From: Micromonospora sp. AMSO31t
Lineage (GTDB): Bacteria > Actinomycetota > Actinomycetes > Mycobacteriales > Micromonosporaceae
DNA: 64,000 nucleotides
Direction of reading: 5' to 3'
NCBI RefSeq assembly: GCF_008868175.1
Contig: NZ_WBKT01000010.1
Coordinates: forward strand, 1 to 64,000
Positions 61,644 through 64,000 of the stretch are shown here, piece by piece. The position numbers and the translations under genes were made by a program. Below the pieces are notes generated by a model. It was not told where the DNA came from, did not search any database, and saw nothing but the letters and a program-made list of their open reading frames with translations. Within the stretch, counting starts at the first letter, position 1; every line of letters starts with the position of its first letter.

Positions 61644-62168
61644 ATGTTGGAACTCGCGACCCTCGGATTCCTCTACGACGAACAGCTGCACGGTTATGAC
61701 CTGCGCAAGCGCATCGCCGCCCTGACCGGACACGTGCGGCCGATCGCCGACGGCACGCTCTACCCGCTGCTCAAGCGTCTGGAAGCGGCCGGACTGCTGA
61801 CCCGCGAGCTCCAGCCCGGCCAGGTGGCCGCACCGCGACACGTGCTGTCGCTGACCGCCGCCGGCCGCCAGGCCCTGCTCGACCGGCTGCGCGAGCCCGA
61901 CGAACTGTTCGTCACCGACGAGAACCGCTGGTTCACCCTGCTCGCGTTCCTGCGGCACCTCGACGACCCGGCCGCCCAGGCGGCGGTCCTGCGGCGGCGC
62001 CTGACCTTCCTCACCCAGCCGGCCAGCTTCTTCTGGGACGGCGACCGGCCGCTGCGCGCCGCCGACTTCGACGACCCGTTCCGGCAGGGGCTGTTCACGA
62101 TCGCGACGGCAACGACACGTACCGAGCTGACCTGGCTGCGTGAGACGCTCGCCGACCTCGACGGCTGA
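61644..62168 (+). CDS. PadR-family transcriptional regulator
   Basis: 174 residues. Winged helix MLELATLGFLYDEQLHGYDL, GTLYPLLKRLEAAGLLTREL, VLSLTAAGRQALLDRL, then a C-terminal helical part (WFTLLAFLRHLDDPAAQAAV) of the Vir_act_alpha_C type. The PadR start consensus MLELA was used; a near-consensus -10, TATGAT, lies exactly 7 nt upstream, so the mRNA should be leaderless (ATG 61632 is the alternative). Likely represses itself and the divergent hydrolase gene. Confidence 0.9.
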   Translation: MLELATLGFLYDEQLHGYDLRKRIAALTGHVRPIADGTLYPLLKRLEAAGLLTRELQPGQVAAPRHVLSLTAAGRQALLDRLREPDELFVTDENRWFTLLAFLRHLDDPAAQAAVLRRRLTFLTQPASFFWDGDRPLRAADFDDPFRQGLFTIATATTRTELTWLRETLADLDG

Positions 62169-62205
62169 GCAACCCGGGCGCCGCACCGGGGCGGGCCGGA
62201 GTCGG

Positions 62206-63129
62206 TCAGGCGACGGCGGCCAGGCGGGGGAGGAACGGGGACAGCTGATCGACGGCGTCGGCGCGTACCACGAAGCGGGTGACCCCCCAGCGGCGCCGGT
62301 GCTCGGCGACGGCGGCGACGATCTCGTCGGCCGTGCCGATGAGCACGAACGGGGTGGCCAGCAGGTCGGCGACGCGCAGCCCGGTCTCGGCGGCGATCGG
62401 GGCGGCGGCGGCCTCCGCGTCGTCGGTCACGGTCACCTGCTGGACCAGGGCCTCCAGCGCGGGCGGCGCGTCCCGCCCGGCTGCCCCGGCCGCCACGTGC
62501 GCGAGCTGCGCCTCGATCTCGTCGCCCCGCCACCGCACGTCGTGCTGGTGACCGTCGGCGAGGGTACGCCCGAAGCCGGTCAGGCCGACCACGTCGGCGT
62601 GCGCGCCGGCCCAGCGCAGCAGCGTCGAGTTGGCCGTACCCATGGTGAGGGGAACCCGGCCCTGCACCGGTCGCAGCTCGGTGAGCCGGGCGGCCCGGGC
62701 GACCAGTTCCGGGATGTCCACGGTGACCTCTTTCCCGGCCAGCAGGTCGCGCACGGCCTCGGCGACCGCGACGCAGCGGCGGACCCGGGCGGCGACGTCG
62801 GGGCGCTCGCGCCCGACGGCCCGCCATTCGGCCGGGGTGTGCCCGGCGCCGAGGCCGAGCCGGGCCCGCCCGCCGGAGACCACGTCGAGGGTGGCCACGT
62901 CGGTGGCGAGCAGGATCGGCTCCCGCACACCGGCGTTCGACACGTACGAGCCGAGGCCGAGCGTCGACGTGACCGCCGCCGCGGCGGCGAGGGCCACGAA
63001 CGGCGACGCGCCGTGACCCGGGTGGTCGGAGGCCAGCAGCGCGTCGAAGCCGGCGGCCTCGACCCGCCGGGCCAGGCCGGTCCAGCCGGCCGCGTCGGTG
63101 GGCCGGGCCTGCACGGAGAAGATCGCCAT
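62206..63129 (-). CDS. LLM-class F420-dependent oxidoreductase
   Basis: 307 residues, luciferase-like TIM barrel. Conserved stretches are MAIFSVQARPTDAAGWTGLA, FDALLASDHPGHGASPFVAL, ATLDVVSGGRARLGLGAGHT and FVLIGTADEIVAAVAEHRRR. The fold and TIGR03621-like layout suggest coenzyme F420 use rather than FMN; the substrate is unknown. An AATGCT box lies 6 nt before the ATG with no Shine-Dalgarno. It ends 37 nt from the padR stop (convergent). A terminator of the upstream aldo/keto reductase gene lies between. Confidence 0.85.
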   Translation of the reverse strand: MAIFSVQARPTDAAGWTGLARRVEAAGFDALLASDHPGHGASPFVALAAAAAVTSTLGLGSYVSNAGVREPILLATDVATLDVVSGGRARLGLGAGHTPAEWRAVGRERPDVAARVRRCVAVAEAVRDLLAGKEVTVDIPELVARAARLTELRPVQGRVPLTMGTANSTLLRWAGAHADVVGLTGFGRTLADGHQHDVRWRGDEIEAQLAHVAAGAAGRDAPPALEALVQQVTVTDDAEAAAAPIAAETGLRVADLLATPFVLIGTADEIVAAVAEHRRRWGVTRFVVRADAVDQLSPFLPRLAAVA

Positions 63130-63212
63130 CAGCCCAGCATTCCCGCAGCACCACGGTCCCAGCCAGCCCGCGGGGGCCGATTCTGCCGACGGCCGAACCC
63201 GGCCCGGATGTC

Positions 63213-63260
63213 AGGAGGGGCCCCCTGTACAACGCCAGGCGTTGACCGGGGGCCCCTCCT
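63213..63260. terminator. Rho-independent terminator after aldo/keto reductase gene
   Basis: AGGAGGGGCCCCC (63213-63225) and GGGGGCCCCTCCT (63248-63260) form a 13-bp perfect stem; the loop contains a second small stem (AACGCC/GGCGTT). Read on the minus strand it starts just after the reductase stop. Confidence 0.8.
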
Positions 63261-63262
63261 TT

Positions 63263-64000
63263 TCAGGCGGACTCGTGTACGGCGGCCAGGCGGGACAGGT
63301 CGTCGTCGGTGAGCCGCAGGGTGGCCGCCGCGACGTTCTGCTCCAGGTGCGCCGGGTTGCCGGTGCCCGGGATGGCGAGCACGTTCGGCCCCTGCCGCAG
63401 CGTCCACGCCAGCCGGACCTGCGCCGGGGTCACCCCGTGCGCCCCGGCCACCGCGCGCACCTCGTCGTGCTCCTCGCCGCTCGCCCCGGCCTCCCGCCCG
63501 CTGGTGGCGAGGGAGAAGAACGGCACGAACGCGGTCCCGTGCGCGGCGCAGTCCCGGATCAGCGCGTCGTTGCTCCGGCGGTAGCCCAGACCCCACGAGT
63601 TCTGCACGCAGACCACCGGGGCGATGGCACGCGCCTCGGCGACCTGCTCCGACGTCACGGCCGAGACGCCGAGGTGACGGATCAGGCCGGCGTCGCGCAG
63701 TTCGGCGAGCGCGCCGAAGTGCTCGGCCAGCGGCTCCGGGCCGTACACCCGGAGGTTGACCACGTCGAGGTGGTCCCGGCCGAGCTGGCGCAGGTTCTCC
63801 TCGACCTGGCCGCGGAGCTGGTCCGGCCGGGCCATCGGCAACCACCGGCCGGACGGGTCCTTGCCCGGCCCCACCTTGGTGACGATGACCAGATCCTCCG
63901 GGTACGGCGACAGCGCCCGGTTGATCAGCTCGTTGGCCGAGCGCAGCGGCGAGAAGTAGAACGCCGCGGTGTCGATGTGGTTGACCCCCAGCTCGACCGC
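63263..64000 (-). CDS. Aldo/keto reductase, 3' part
   Basis: About 245 C-terminal residues; the N-terminus lies beyond the right edge. The first visible residues (VELGVNHIDTAAFYF) contain the catalytic Asp-Tyr region (D in HIDTA, Y in AFYF), then VTKVGPGKD, DVVNLRVYGPEPL, GVSAVTSEQVAEA, CVQNSWGLGYR and the NADPH-binding end IPGTGNPAHLEQNVAAA. In this family H-bond catalysis needs D-Y-K-H; K is in VTKVG, but the usual H (HRVD) is replaced by NLRVYG, so the active-site His is missing. Substrate unknown. Confidence 0.85.
   Translation of the reverse strand, partial: AVELGVNHIDTAAFYFSPLRSANELINRALSPYPEDLVIVTKVGPGKDPSGRWLPMARPDQLRGQVEENLRQLGRDHLDVVNLRVYGPEPLAEHFGALAELRDAGLIRHLGVSAVTSEQVAEARAIAPVVCVQNSWGLGYRRSNDALIRDCAAHGTAFVPFFSLATSGREAGASGEEHDEVRAVAGAHGVTPAQVRLAWTLRQGPNVLAIPGTGNPAHLEQNVAAATLRLTDDDLSRLAAVHESA

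Overview
The window is about 64 kb of very GC-rich DNA with strong third-position GC bias. Its gene content points to a Micromonosporaceae actinomycete, most likely Micromonospora or a close relative: NucS mismatch endonuclease, MptB-type mannosyltransferases, a class F sortase, DivIVA-like polar coiled coils, a large NAD-glutamate dehydrogenase, crotonyl-CoA carboxylase/reductase, a GlnR-type glnA promoter and many leaderless genes. It is mostly ordinary chromosome. No prophage, CRISPR array, rRNA or convincing tRNA was seen.

Layout. 1-3.0 kb: the 5' end of a secreted CBM2 protein with a CebR-like box upstream, then a repetitive Lys/Asp/His-rich surface protein overlapping a sortase gene. 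3.1-10.4 kb: NAD-glutamate dehydrogenase and, divergently, a penicillin-binding lipoprotein. 10.5-20.9 kb: arginase-like protein and thioredoxin/TPR protein, then an acyl-CoA block (isobutyryl-CoA mutase large subunit, Asp23 protein, MeaB GTPase, thiolase, methylmalonyl-CoA epimerase, Ccr), interrupted by a 1.2 kb insert between two 31-bp direct repeats. 21-26 kb: two polar-scaffold coiled-coil proteins and an AI-2E-type permease. 26-36 kb: hydrolases, a SigE-type sigma factor with its probable anti-sigma partner, a double 3-hydroxybutyryl-CoA dehydrogenase, FHA protein, aldehyde dehydrogenase, NucS, DUF4126 and a secreted lysozyme-fold protein. 36.1-37.2 kb: a gene-free nest of repeats. 37-46 kb: three polytopic envelope proteins (two MptB-like), an ArsR/SRPBCC pair, glnA, RDD and DUF4191 proteins. 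46-64 kb: a LuxR-family ATPase regulator, a GT39-like protein carrying an inserted palindrome, lipA, a T-box-controlled aspartyl-tRNA synthetase, nadE, lipB, a secreted esterase, a PadR regulator with its divergent hydrolase, and F420/aldo-keto type oxidoreductases.

How genes work together. A dyad of the form YTARC-N4-GTTMR lies upstream of thl, hbd, ccr, icmA and mce, five genes of the acetoacetyl-CoA to butyryl/ethylmalonyl-CoA to isobutyryl/methylmalonyl-CoA network. This suggests one unseen repressor (a TetR-type protein is a guess). meaB follows thl by 2 nt and would be co-transcribed.

The strongest single observation is a translational T-box leader in front of an archaeal-type, probably non-discriminating aspartyl-tRNA synthetase. 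It has a GAC specifier triplet and a UGGC T-box bulge, which matches tRNAs with discriminator base G73. Many genes also carry a TANNNT box 6-7 nt before the start codon and no Shine-Dalgarno, so they are probably leaderless.

All calls come from reading the sequence. Start codons are choices, explained where they matter.
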